Assembly (NCBI GenBank): GCA_009780585.1
Contig: WQZS01000019.1
Coordinates: 1 to 60,448, forward strand
Direction of reading: 5' to 3'
DNA: 60,448 nucleotides
From: Defluviitaleaceae bacterium
GTDB lineage: Bacteria > Bacillota > Clostridia > Lachnospirales > WQUN01
The translations under genes were made by a program, and so were the position numbers. Each line of letters opens with the position of its first letter. The stretch's first letter is position 1. Below the pieces are notes generated by a model that was not told the origin of the DNA, did not search any database, and saw only the letters and a list, made by a program, of their open reading frames with translations. Shown in pieces: positions 33,856-43,032 of the stretch.

Positions 33856-35229
33856 CTAAAACGTATCAAACACCATCGCTTGCAAGGTCAATTCCAATTC
33901 AACCGCCGCGCCGTCGCGCAGTACGCGTACTTCCACGACATCCCCCGGCCGAAGCTGCGCGATGATCGCCCTCAGCGAATCGAAGTCCAGCACGGGTTCC
34001 CCGTTAAACGCGGTGATAATATCATCGGCTTGCATACCCGCCAAGTCGGCGGATCTGCCCGGCATCACGCGATCCACATGCACCCCGATATCGGGGATGC
34101 CCAATTCGTAAGCCCGCGCGGCGGAAAGATCCCAGCCTTCGATGCCGATGCCGGGACGCAGGCGGTTGATTAATTGGTACAGGAGCGGCTGCACGGTATT
34201 GGAGGAAATGCTGTGCCCTATCCCTTCCACCAGCGTGTTCGAGTCCGCAAACGTCAGCGAAGCGTCGATAATGCCGATTACCTCTCCTCGTGCGTTAAGG
34301 AGGGGGCCGCCGCTGTCGCCGTAGTTAATCGACGCGTCGGTCTGTATCAAGTGTACGTCCAGCGTACGCCCGTTCCCGCGGGGGACTTGCACGAACTGCT
34401 CTTCGGTACTGATGATACCGCGCGTGACGGAAATGCCTTCCCCTCGCGCGTTGCCCAGCGCGATGACGGTTTCGCCCATCCGCATCAGCGAGGAATCGCC
34501 GAAGGACGCGAGTACGACGCTAGTGATGCCGTGTTCCGCCAAATCGTCTTTTCTGACGGCAATCACGGATATATTAATGTCCATATCATGGGCGAAGGGC
34601 TGCGCGAGGACGCTTGCGCCGCAGGCAAAGCGCACGAAAACGCGGTCGCCGCGGCTTACCACGTTGTGGATCGTCACGATGAGGATGCGTTCCTCGTCCT
34701 CACCAAAGATAACGCCCGTACCGTTACGGCGGGGCGGCGGGGGGAAATTACTCCTAAATGTTTCCGGGTCGGTCAGCGTCGTTATGCTCACTACGGAGGG
34801 GGAAACCAAATCAATCATGTCCGCCAATGTGGCTACCGCGCCCTCGGGGATAATATCAAAGGCATAACGGGCGGTGATGACGGAGTTGTCCGTTGGTTGC
34901 TCGGGCGCGGGTTGGTGAACGGTTTCCCGTCCGCGTTGAGTCATCCACGCGGAAGCCGCGCCGAACGCGAAGCCGAAGGTAGCCGTCCCCAATGTGCATA
35001 TGACGCATACGGTAATGAGGCGCTTTACCCAAGGGACTTTATTTTTCTGCGGGATGGGGTAATAGGAGGGAGGGGGGGCGGGCATCCGCCAAGCCTGCCG
35101 ATGGACCGGAGCCGGGGGCGACGGCAATTGGATCGAATCCGCCAACTCCAAATCGCGGGCGATTTCCGCTTGGATCTTTTCGATTTCGGTTAAGCCGTAA
35201 AGGTCTTCCTTTTGTTGGTCATCATACAT
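33856..35229 (-). CDS. HtrA/DegP-like membrane protein with altered catalytic triad
   Basis: A 457-residue protein: a cytoplasmic tail (1-68), one membrane helix (about 71-95), a trypsin-like domain (about 130-355) and a PDZ domain (about 360-450). The Ser site is intact ('NYGDSGGPLLN', Ser306). Where family members have TNxHVV with the catalytic His, this protein reads 'TIHNVV': Asn189 at the His position and His188 one residue early. The Asp of 'DLAV' is Asn219 ('INISVIAV'). Activity is doubtful. It may act as a PDZ-based sensor or chaperone. It lies 43 nt downstream of an S41 peptidase gene on the same strand, likely one operon. Confidence 0.88.
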   Translation of the reverse strand: MYDDQQKEDLYGLTEIEKIQAEIARDLELADSIQLPSPPAPVHRQAWRMPAPPPSYYPIPQKNKVPWVKRLITVCVICTLGTATFGFAFGAASAWMTQRGRETVHQPAPEQPTDNSVITARYAFDIIPEGAVATLADMIDLVSPSVVSITTLTDPETFRSNFPPPPRRNGTGVIFGEDEERILIVTIHNVVSRGDRVFVRFACGASVLAQPFAHDMDINISVIAVRKDDLAEHGITSVVLASFGDSSLMRMGETVIALGNARGEGISVTRGIISTEEQFVQVPRGNGRTLDVHLIQTDASINYGDSGGPLLNARGEVIGIIDASLTFADSNTLVEGIGHSISSNTVQPLLYQLINRLRPGIGIEGWDLSAARAYELGIPDIGVHVDRVMPGRSADLAGMQADDIITAFNGEPVLDFDSLRAIIAQLRPGDVVEVRVLRDGAAVELELTLQAMVFDTF

Positions 35230-35272
35230 GATGAAGCAGTCCCTTCACTACTTGAATATATATAATTATATG

Positions 35273-36259
35273 TCAATTTTGTTTGTTTTCAAGTAAATCC
35301 AACGCCTGTTGTACCCAATCCCCGTCCTCGCCGCCGTATACCATGGGCGCGATACCCGTGCGGTGGATATTTTCCCCGTCCGGCCCCGTCACCAGTAATA
35401 CCGACGCGCGTACCGCGTATCCGCCCGTTAAAGGAATCGTCACTTGCCCGATGCCCTTGCCGAACGTATCCGCCCCGATGGTGACCACGTTATCCAAATG
35501 GTAGGTGAGCGCTTGGATCAACCCTTCCGCCGCGCTGGCGGTCCGTTCGTTTTGCAAGATGATGATGCGGTCGAAGTCAAGGGTCGGCTGCCCGCGTGAA
35601 CTATGCGTACGTGAAAACAAGGACACCCGCGTAATCTCATGGCCCAGCACGGCGCCGCGCGGCACAAACAGATTGGCGATGCGGCGGAAATCCGAGAGCA
35701 TCCCCCCGGGGTTATAACGCAAATCCAAGACTAAATTGGGGTATTGGGAGAGGGTATCGACGTTATCAACCACGTAATCGCGTGACCAGCGGGAGATGTT
35801 CGGTACCCACAGGTATACCGTTTCGTCGGTGAGCGCGTAAACGGAGGCTTGGCGGCCTACGGTTTCCTCCCGTTCGCGCTGGGCCACATGGGCTTGGGGC
35901 GAATATAAATAAGTATACCGGTCTTGGTTAACCTCGCGGATCGCTTCGGTAAAGACCGAAATCATCACCCGATCAAAATCCCTGTGAAAGCCCCTGCGGT
36001 TTTCCTCCCGCAAATGCAAGCCGTATAATTCGTCCAGGTCATCGGTAAAGATATAGTTACCCGCGATCAATATGCGGAATATCCAATAATCATAATGCGC
36101 CCACGCTACCATCCCGTAACCCAACAGCAACACGAAGAAACCGATTTGAAAAAAACGGTAGCGGCGTTTCAACGAATCCTGCGGCGTACGTCCGAAGTTG
36201 AGCGCGCGTTCATGCAGCCGCCTTTGCCGTCGGTTACTTAGGAATTGCAACATAACCAT
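35273..36259 (-). CDS. Membrane-anchored S41 (CtpA-like) peptidase without PDZ
   Basis: A 328-residue protein with a basic cytoplasmic N-terminus, one membrane helix (about residues 36-54) and a C-terminal-processing peptidase core. 'LVLDLRYNPGG' is the conserved strand, the catalytic Ser is in 'NERTASAAEG' and the Lys/Gln pair in 'TFGKGIGQ', so the Ser-Lys dyad is complete. The PDZ domain normally found before the core is absent. ATG 36259 is preferred for AGGGAAGC at 7 nt. Together with the PDZ-bearing HtrA-like neighbour it may form a regulated intramembrane or envelope proteolysis step (inference). Confidence 0.87.
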   Translation of the reverse strand: MVMLQFLSNRRQRRLHERALNFGRTPQDSLKRRYRFFQIGFFVLLLGYGMVAWAHYDYWIFRILIAGNYIFTDDLDELYGLHLREENRRGFHRDFDRVMISVFTEAIREVNQDRYTYLYSPQAHVAQREREETVGRQASVYALTDETVYLWVPNISRWSRDYVVDNVDTLSQYPNLVLDLRYNPGGMLSDFRRIANLFVPRGAVLGHEITRVSLFSRTHSSRGQPTLDFDRIIILQNERTASAAEGLIQALTYHLDNVVTIGADTFGKGIGQVTIPLTGGYAVRASVLLVTGPDGENIHRTGIAPMVYGGEDGDWVQQALDLLENKQN

Positions 36260-36337
36260 CGCCCGCTTCCCTACGTACATATGTATAAGGTATAATCCCC
36301 AACACAATTTACCTTATGCGGAAGGATGTGTAAACCG

Positions 36338-36808
36338 TTGCCCACGCCCAAGCCCGATAAGTTGATCGCCCAAAACCGTAAAGCCTACCACGATTTTTTT
36401 ATAGAAGAGGAATTCCAAGCCGGCATATCCTTGGCGGGGACGGAGGTCAAGTCCCTCCGCGCGGGCCGTTGTAACCTAAAGGAGAGCTTCGTCCGCATCG
36501 AAGGCGGCTCCGCTTATATCGAAGGGATGCACATCGGCCCATATTCGCACGGCAACGTCTTTAACCTCGACCCGATACGCAAACGCCGGCTGCTCCTTAA
36601 CCGACATGAAATTAATCGGCTGCACGCCGCCATCACCCGCGAAGGGTATACGATCGTCCCGTTAAAGATATATTTTTCACGCTGTTACGTAAAATTGGAC
36701 ATCGCCATCGCCAAAGGCAAAAAGCTGTACGACAAGCGCGACGCCGCGGCGAAGAAGGACCAGGAACGCGACGCAAGGCAAGCAATGAAAGACAGGAACC
36801 GGGAATAG
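36338..36808 (+). CDS. smpB: SsrA-binding protein
   Basis: A 156-residue OB-fold protein that brings tmRNA to stalled ribosomes. 'KLIAQNRKAYHDFFIEEEFQ', 'GTEVKSLRAGRCNLKESFV' and the basic tail 'KKLYDKRDAAAKKDQER' are characteristic. TTG 36338 gives the typical N-terminus with GAAGGA upstream; ATG 36326 abuts that site. The tmRNA gene itself was not found in the window. Confidence 0.96.
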   Translation: MPTPKPDKLIAQNRKAYHDFFIEEEFQAGISLAGTEVKSLRAGRCNLKESFVRIEGGSAYIEGMHIGPYSHGNVFNLDPIRKRRLLLNRHEINRLHAAITREGYTIVPLKIYFSRCYVKLDIAIAKGKKLYDKRDAAAKKDQERDARQAMKDRNRE

Positions 36809-36819
36809 GGGGACGAAAC

Positions 36820-38067
36820 ATGGGTAAATTCTTAAAATCGCGTATGATGACCACGATGATACCCTATTTCATTTTGGCGCTGGCGGTAATTATCGCGTGG
36901 CACCTGATCGGGTTATGGGGGACGTTCGCGGCGGGGCTCGGGCGTTTTTGGGGGATCATCACGCCGTTTATGTACGGCTTGTTGGTGGCGTATATCCTCA
37001 ACATGCCGTGCAGCTTCATCCAGCGGATGCTGGAAAAAATCAAAAAACCGTTCATCACCAAGCACAGCCGCGGGTTTGCCGTGCTTATTTTATTTATATT
37101 TTTATTGGGGCTGTTCGCGCTGCTGCTTAACCTGGTCATTCCCACGATATACCGCAGCATCCTGCTCTTTATCGCGGAATTCCCCAATTACCAGCAGAGC
37201 CTGTTCACTTTTATCGATAGCGTAAACAGTTGGGATTTCCTCGACTTCTTCGGTGATTTCCACATCGATTCCGACGCGATCATCGCTTCCCTTACGGGTA
37301 TGGTGACGTCCTTCGCCGATAATTTCGACGGCGAAAACGTCGCCGCCATCGCGACGATTATCGGTAATGTATTCGGCTCGCTGTTCTCCACCATGTTCCA
37401 CGGTATATTGATGATCGTTTCGTCGATCTTCCTGCTCGTCCAGCGCGACGCGATCCTGGGCTTCGTGCGCCGTTTGGTTTCCGCGTTTTCCTCGGAGAAG
37501 ACGAACGCCTTTATCATGAAATACGCGGGCAAACTCAACTACAATTTCCGCATGTACATCTTTACCCAAACGATCGACGGCATCATCCTCGGTACGCTGA
37601 TGACGATTGTGCTGGCGATCGCGGGTTCGCCGTATTTCCTCGTGCTGGGGCTTATGCTGGGTATCTTTAATTACATCCCTTACTTTGGTTCCATCGTGGG
37701 TACGGCGGTCGCGCTTGTGGTCGTCGCTTTTACCCAAGGGATGGGTATTGCGTTGATTTTGCTGCCCATCATGTTCTTCATCCAGCAAATGGACGGCAAT
37801 TTCATCCAACCCAAGCTGATGGGCGGCGCGTTTACGCTCAGCCCGCTGCTAATCATCATCAGCGTGACCATCGGCGGCGCGTACGCGGGCATCCTCGGGA
37901 TGCTTATGGCCATCCCCATCGTGGCGGTACTGAAGGATATCCTGGACGGCATCATGGACTACCGCGAAAAGAAAAAAGAAGCGCAAGCCCGAATACGCAA
38001 CGAAGCGGAATCCTTAAACACGCCGGATTACTTTAACCCGAACGACTACGATGTGAATCGATATTGA
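36820..38067 (+). CDS. AI-2E family transporter-like membrane protein
   Basis: A 415-residue integral membrane protein of the AI-2E (PerM/YtvI) family, with about eight helices in the order typical of the family. The conserved C-terminal block 'LGLMLGIFNYIPYFGSIVG' and 'QQMDGNFIQPKLMGGAFTL' is clear. Family members have been linked to autoinducer export and to Na+/H+ antiport; substrate unknown here. GGGGGACG precedes ATG 36820, 12 nt after smpB. Confidence 0.92.
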   Translation: MGKFLKSRMMTTMIPYFILALAVIIAWHLIGLWGTFAAGLGRFWGIITPFMYGLLVAYILNMPCSFIQRMLEKIKKPFITKHSRGFAVLILFIFLLGLFALLLNLVIPTIYRSILLFIAEFPNYQQSLFTFIDSVNSWDFLDFFGDFHIDSDAIIASLTGMVTSFADNFDGENVAAIATIIGNVFGSLFSTMFHGILMIVSSIFLLVQRDAILGFVRRLVSAFSSEKTNAFIMKYAGKLNYNFRMYIFTQTIDGIILGTLMTIVLAIAGSPYFLVLGLMLGIFNYIPYFGSIVGTAVALVVVAFTQGMGIALILLPIMFFIQQMDGNFIQPKLMGGAFTLSPLLIIISVTIGGAYAGILGMLMAIPIVAVLKDILDGIMDYREKKKEAQARIRNEAESLNTPDYFNPNDYDVNRY

Positions 38068-38103
38068 CGGCGATATCGATTTTAATGTCGATATTGATCC
38101 GCA

Positions 38104-38634
38104 TTACCCGTACAGGTAATTCGTCAGCCACAACGCCGTAATAATCCCCACAAGGTTAGCCAACAACGCGCCGGTCAACGTATGGCGCGTTTTCGTTACC
38201 TTTATGTACATAAAATAAATGCTCATCGTGTAAAATACCGTTTCCGTACAGCTCATCATAATCGAAATAAACCGCCCGAGAAATGAATCCGGCCCGTAGC
38301 TCTCAAACAAATCCAACAAAAGCCCCGTCGCCGCCGAAGACGACACCAACCGCATCAATGTTAGCGGCACAGCTTCGCTCGGATATCCCAGCGGTTCCGC
38401 CACGGGTTTGATCGCCATACTCAACAAATCCAACGCACCCGACGCGCGAAGCATCCCCACCGCCACCATCAGCCCGATAATCGTGGGCGCGATTTGCAAT
38501 ACCGTGGAAAACCCATCCTTCGCGCCGATGACGAAATGGTCGTACACGGGCATCTTTTTGCTGATGGCATACAAAAGTATCCCCGCGAAGGTAAGGGGGA
38601 CGATGAGGTTGGAAAGGAAGATCATCCAGTTCAT
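38104..38634 (-). CDS. spmB: Spore maturation protein B
   Basis: A 176-residue membrane protein with about five helices and nucleoside-gate-like ('QIAPTIIGLMVAVGMLRASG', 'LTLMRLVSSSAATGLLLDLF') motifs. Together with SpmA it is needed for spore core dehydration in Bacillus. ATG 38634 overlaps the spmA stop (ATGA). No sigma-E/G promoter was identified. Confidence 0.95.
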   Translation of the reverse strand: MNWMIFLSNLIVPLTFAGILLYAISKKMPVYDHFVIGAKDGFSTVLQIAPTIIGLMVAVGMLRASGALDLLSMAIKPVAEPLGYPSEAVPLTLMRLVSSSAATGLLLDLFESYGPDSFLGRFISIMMSCTETVFYTMSIYFMYIKVTKTRHTLTGALLANLVGIITALWLTNYLYG

Positions 38635-39209
38635 TTGCCGAACCGTTCCAATGCCTTGCAAAACGCCACGGCAAAAATCGTCGTAACAATCGTGATGATC
38701 AACCCCGGCCCGATGATTTCCGACGGGTTGGCCGAACCGTACTGCGCCCGATACGCCACGACGCTGATGGTAACCAATTGCAAGCTGGACATATTGATCA
38801 CCATAAACATCCGCATGGTGGGCGTTGCCGTATTGGGTTCGGGATTATCCTTTTGTAAGATTTCCATGGCTTTTAACCCGCTGGGGGTCGCCGCCCAGCC
38901 CAGGCCCAATATATTCGCGATAAAATTCGTGGCGATCGGCTCGTGGGCGGGGTGGTTGCGCCCGAGCGCGGGGAATAAATACCGTAACAACGGCTTCGAA
39001 CGGCGTGATAAAGCGGAAATCAAACCCGCTTTCTGCGCTACGGTCATTAAACCCGTCCACATGGAAAGCACGCCCAGCATGGTAATACACAGCATAATCG
39101 CTTCGCGCGCCGAATCGATGGCGGCGTTGGTGAGCGCGGCCATGTTGCCCGTAAACACCGCCACCACGATGGCCAGGAGGATCATCCCGCCCCATAAAAA
39201 ATTAAGCAT
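38631..39209 (-). CDS. spmA: Spore maturation protein A
   Basis: A 192-residue membrane protein beginning 'MLNFLWGGMILLAIVVAVFT', with 'NFIANILGLGWAATPSGLKA' near the middle and a C-terminal Gate domain. It partners SpmB in forming spore cores with low water content. It is the first gene of the pair; the coat gene cotS-like lies 600 nt upstream on the other strand. Confidence 0.95.
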   Translation of the reverse strand: MLNFLWGGMILLAIVVAVFTGNMAALTNAAIDSAREAIMLCITMLGVLSMWTGLMTVAQKAGLISALSRRSKPLLRYLFPALGRNHPAHEPIATNFIANILGLGWAATPSGLKAMEILQKDNPEPNTATPTMRMFMVINMSSLQLVTISVVAYRAQYGSANPSEIIGPGLIITIVTTIFAVAFCKALERFGK

Positions 39210-39320
39210 ATATACCCCTGTTTGACAGTTGTATTTATGCTTATTCGTTAACGCTTTGTATCAGAACCATTAAGGGACGGGGACACGCTTATATGCGGCG
39301 CGGCGCGGTTTTCCGGAACG

Positions 39321-39704
39321 TCAGTACAATAGCGCCCCTTCAATCACTTCTATATATATCTGTACGGCGGCGTCGAACTTTATCTGCCCGTCGGAGAATT
39401 CCTTCACCGCGCCGCTGTGTACGGCGTTTTCCATCGCGTCCAGTTCGCGGATGGCGAGTGTGAGCCCCAACTGCATTAATATGGTGCGTATCCTTAGACA
39501 ATCCGCCAAGAACAGAGCCCTGTCTTCCGGGCTGTTGACCACAAATGCCGGGGTATATTGCGCCAAGGGCCGGTGGAAGTCCTCGGCAAAGCGGGTTAGC
39601 GCGTCGTAATAGTCGCTGTTTTCAAAGAAAAACAGCTTAACCAAGCTACGGTCTATGCCGTTTGATTCGGTAAGCTGCGCCAAGTCATAGACTTTATTGC
39701 TCAT
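39321..39704 (-). CDS. Uncharacterised helical protein (Hpt-like remnant possible)
   Basis: A 127-residue acidic, all-helical protein. 'LRIRTILMQLGLTLAIRELD' followed by 'AMENAVHSGAVKEF' resembles the helix pair of a histidine phosphotransfer domain, but the phosphoacceptor His-Lys motif is not present. ATG 39704 has GAGGTGAC at about 6 nt. It is divergent from the CotS-like gene. Function unknown. Confidence 0.65.
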   Translation of the reverse strand: MSNKVYDLAQLTESNGIDRSLVKLFFFENSDYYDALTRFAEDFHRPLAQYTPAFVVNSPEDRALFLADCLRIRTILMQLGLTLAIRELDAMENAVHSGAVKEFSDGQIKFDAAVQIYIEVIEGALLY

Positions 39705-39810
39705 GCAAGTCACCTCGTTTGTCTTGCATTTATTTCACGCGTTAATTATACCATATAAGAATGTACAATAACCACCATTCATATATTGAAAGGGACAGGG
39801 GGATACCGGC

Positions 39811-40743
39811 ATGAATGATTTTATATCCGCGGCTCTTGATTGCTTCGGCATCGAAAGCCGTCGCACCGTAAAGGAAAAGGGTTCATACATATGCCATACA
39901 CCCGCGGGCTTGGTTAAATTGGCGAAGACATACGAAAGCCCGGAGGCCATCCGGCTTGCCCACACCGTGAAGGAACACGCCGCCGTAAAAGGCTTCGTAT
40001 ATACCGACCGTTATATCTTGGGGCCGGAGGGTTTGCCTTACGCGCAATTGGGCGTTGACCGATACGTGGCGTCCCGTATTTCCCACGGACGCGAACTTGA
40101 TTTGGCATCGCCGCGGGAGGTGTTGGACACCGTTTCGCAAATCGCGCGATTCCATGCCAACGCGCGGGGGTTGGAAGCGGAATGTCCAGCCGCCGTTTCG
40201 TGCGAAGGGACATTTACCCGCGGCCGGGACGCGGTACGGCAAGCGGTGAAGCACGTCAACCGCCAAAAGCAACGCTCCGATTTTGATATCCTGTTTATCA
40301 AGAACGCGCCCGTATTCGAGGAAAGGATCGACCGCGCCCTTGTCCAATTAGCCGCTTCGCCTTATTTGGACATGTACGCGCAAGCCCTCCGGGGAAATCA
40401 CGTCACGCACAACGCCCTAAAAGAAGAATACATCCTAATCGCCGACGGCACCCCGTTTTTTACGCATTTTACGGCCGTGAATAAAAATATACAGCTATAT
40501 GACCTCGCGTCCTTCATACGCCGTTATACGGCTAAGAATAAAAAGGATTCCCTCCCCCTCCCGCGGTTGTTGGAAGCCTACAATAAAAACAGCCCCCTTC
40601 CCGACGGGTCGGAGGCCGTTATACGCGCGATGCTTTTTTATCCCGCGCCGTTTGTTAGGATCGTGGAACAATGCTACGCGAAGAAACGCAGTTGGATTCC
40701 CGCGGGCTTGCTCAACCGCTTGGAGGAAATCCTAGAAGATTGA
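39811..40743 (+). CDS. CotS-family spore coat protein, degenerate kinase fold
   Basis: A 310-residue protein of the CotS/YsxE/YutH aminoglycoside-phosphotransferase-like family found in spore coats ('CHTPAGLVKLAKTYESPEAI', 'FHANARG', 'YDLASFIRRYTAKN'). The catalytic loop HxD is 'HNA' (Ala202 replaces Asp) and the following metal-binding DFD is 'THF', so phosphotransfer is unlikely. It sits near spmA/spmB. Its stop overlaps the convergent hppA gene by 12 nt. Confidence 0.8.
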   Translation: MNDFISAALDCFGIESRRTVKEKGSYICHTPAGLVKLAKTYESPEAIRLAHTVKEHAAVKGFVYTDRYILGPEGLPYAQLGVDRYVASRISHGRELDLASPREVLDTVSQIARFHANARGLEAECPAAVSCEGTFTRGRDAVRQAVKHVNRQKQRSDFDILFIKNAPVFEERIDRALVQLAASPYLDMYAQALRGNHVTHNALKEEYILIADGTPFFTHFTAVNKNIQLYDLASFIRRYTAKNKKDSLPLPRLLEAYNKNSPLPDGSEAVIRAMLFYPAPFVRIVEQCYAKKRSWIPAGLLNRLEEILED

Positions 40744-42933
40744 AAACGCCGCCACGATGCTTACGACGGTAATCGATACCGTGGAAACCAACTTAAACAT
40801 CGTATTCATGGACGGGCCGGAGGTATCCTTAAAGGGGTCGCCTACGGTGTCGCCGATAACGGCGGCCTTGTGGCAATCGGAACCCTTGCCGCCCAAATGG
40901 CCGCTTTCGATGTATTTTTTGGCGTTATCCCAAGCGCCGCCGGCGTTGTTCATGAACACGGCAAGGACGAAGCCCATGACCGTCGCGCCGCCGATAAAGC
41001 CCACGACACCTTCAACGCCCCATATCAAGCCGGTGATGATCGGCAATATTACCGCGGACAGGGTAGGCGCTACCATTTCACGCAAGGCGCCCCGGGTACA
41101 CAGGTCAACACAGGCTTCGTAGTCGGGGTCGGTGGTGCCTTCCATGATGCCCTTAATTTCACGGAACTGGCGGCGAACCTCTTTTACGATGCTTTGGGCT
41201 GCCTTTTGTACCGCGCTCATGGTCAGCGCGGAGAAAATGAAGACCAGCATAACGCCTAAGAAGAGGCCGATAAGCACCGACGGATTGTCTTTGCTTAGGT
41301 TTAACCCGGCAAAACTTTCGGGAATCGGAGCGTCCAAGTCCGTGATATAACCGCCGTGATACGCCACATAATTTGTGGCTATTTTAATGTAGGAAACCAA
41401 CAACGCCAATGAGGTCAACGCGGCGGAACCTACCGCAAAGCCCTTACCCGTAGCGGCGGTGGTGTTGCCCAGCGCGTCCAGCGCATCGGTACGTTCCCGC
41501 ACTTCGGGGGGCATACCCGTCATTTCGGCGATGCCGCCCGCGTTATCAGCCACGGGTCCGTACGCGTCGGTCGCCAGCGTGATACCCAACGTGGAAAGCA
41601 TTCCCACGGCGGCCAAGCCGATGCCGAACAAGCCGTGGGTAAACGCGTCAGTCGCGCCGCCCCCGGCAATTTCCGCCGTATAGAAGGCAAATGTACCCAT
41701 TTGACCACCCGCGGCCAAAAAGCTGCCCACAATGGCCAATACCACAATAATAATCGGGGCAATCGTGGACTTCATACCCAGGGATATCCCGCCGATGATG
41801 AGGGTGGCGGCACCCGTTTCGGACGACGCGGCCAAATCCTTGGTGGGTTTGTAATGGGCGGAGGTATAATATTCGGTAAAGTAAGCGATTAACGTACCCG
41901 CCAAAACGCCGATAAAAATTGATAAAACCAATCCCCAGCGTCCGTTGAAACCGTCCATAACAAACAAAACAACGGGAATCGATGCCACCGTCGCCAATCC
42001 GGCGGCAGTATAAGTACCGGTACGCAAGGTTTTTAACAACTGTGCTTGCGTCGCTTTTTCGCCGGTGCGGATCAGGAACGTACCCGCCACGGAAGCAACC
42101 ATGCCTATGATGGCGATGGCGATCGGCAAGAACATAGCCGCCCATACCAGCTTTTCGTTGCCGGCAAAAGCGGCGAAACCTAAAGCGATACCCGCGTGCA
42201 TGGACTTGATATAGCTTTCGTAGAGGTCGGCACCCATACCCGCGACGTCGCCTACGTTGTCGCCTACGTTATCGGCGATGGTAGCGGGATTGCGCGGGTC
42301 GTCTTCGGGGATGCCGGCTTCAACCTTACCCACCAAATCCGCGCCCACATCGGCGGCCTTGGTGAAGATACCGCCGCCCACGCGCGCGAACAACGCGAAC
42401 ATGGCGACGCCCACACCGAACATAACCATATTTTCGGCGATTTCACGCGGGCCCAGGTCGAAAATGAAACGCAGAACGAGGAACCAAAGGGAAACGTCCA
42501 AAATGGACAACCCGACTACGGTGAAGCTGAGCACCGTACCGGATGCGAACGCTACTTTTAACCCTTGGTTTAAGCTCTCCCCGGCGGCGTTGGCTGTGCG
42601 CACGTTGGCTTTGGTGGCGATTTTCATGCCTATGTAGGCAGAAAGCTGGGAGAGGATACCGCCCGTGAGAAACGCAACGGGTATGAACGGCGACACATGG
42701 CCCAGGATTGCCAATACGGCCAACGCGGCAATCACGATGACATATACCATCGACACAACCCTTAATTGACGCTTGAGGTACGCGCCCGCGCCTTTCCTGA
42801 TGGCGGCGGCAATCTTCTGCATAGCCGGCGTTCCTTCGGAAAATTTCATTACCTTTCTGCTTTGCAAATACGCAAAGCAAAGGGCGATTAACGCCCCGCC
42901 TAAGCCTAAGGCAAAGGCCAGTTGGAAATTCAT
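40732..42933 (-). CDS. hppA: K+-dependent membrane-bound pyrophosphatase
   Basis: A 733-residue ion pump with about 16 membrane helices that couples hydrolysis of pyrophosphate to H+ or Na+ export. Signature motifs are 'GGGIFTKAADVGADLVGKVE', 'DNVGDNVGDVAGMGADLYES', 'ATDAYGPVADNAGG' and 'GDTVGDPFKDTSGPS'. The segment 'GNTTAATGKG' has Ala and Gly at the two positions that mark K+-dependent enzymes (the independent class has Lys and Thr). ATG 42933 has AAGGG at 9 nt. H+ versus Na+ specificity is not resolved. In fermenters it salvages biosynthetic PPi energy. Confidence 0.96.
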   Translation of the reverse strand: MNFQLAFALGLGGALIALCFAYLQSRKVMKFSEGTPAMQKIAAAIRKGAGAYLKRQLRVVSMVYVIVIAALAVLAILGHVSPFIPVAFLTGGILSQLSAYIGMKIATKANVRTANAAGESLNQGLKVAFASGTVLSFTVVGLSILDVSLWFLVLRFIFDLGPREIAENMVMFGVGVAMFALFARVGGGIFTKAADVGADLVGKVEAGIPEDDPRNPATIADNVGDNVGDVAGMGADLYESYIKSMHAGIALGFAAFAGNEKLVWAAMFLPIAIAIIGMVASVAGTFLIRTGEKATQAQLLKTLRTGTYTAAGLATVASIPVVLFVMDGFNGRWGLVLSIFIGVLAGTLIAYFTEYYTSAHYKPTKDLAASSETGAATLIIGGISLGMKSTIAPIIIVVLAIVGSFLAAGGQMGTFAFYTAEIAGGGATDAFTHGLFGIGLAAVGMLSTLGITLATDAYGPVADNAGGIAEMTGMPPEVRERTDALDALGNTTAATGKGFAVGSAALTSLALLVSYIKIATNYVAYHGGYITDLDAPIPESFAGLNLSKDNPSVLIGLFLGVMLVFIFSALTMSAVQKAAQSIVKEVRRQFREIKGIMEGTTDPDYEACVDLCTRGALREMVAPTLSAVILPIITGLIWGVEGVVGFIGGATVMGFVLAVFMNNAGGAWDNAKKYIESGHLGGKGSDCHKAAVIGDTVGDPFKDTSGPSMNTMFKLVSTVSITVVSIVAAFSIF

Positions 42934-43032
42934 ACTGCTCATCCCTTTCAGATGATTTTGGCGGGGTTTAACAACTTCTCCCCCAGCATATCATGCGCCT
43001 TTAAATAGGCGTTGTCAATAGGTTTGGTAACC

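Noticed and set aside
39225..39320. Possible insertion-sequence remnant between spmA and the next gene
   Set aside because: A GGGACGGGGACAC string looked familiar, but there are no inverted ends, target duplication or transposase fragment.
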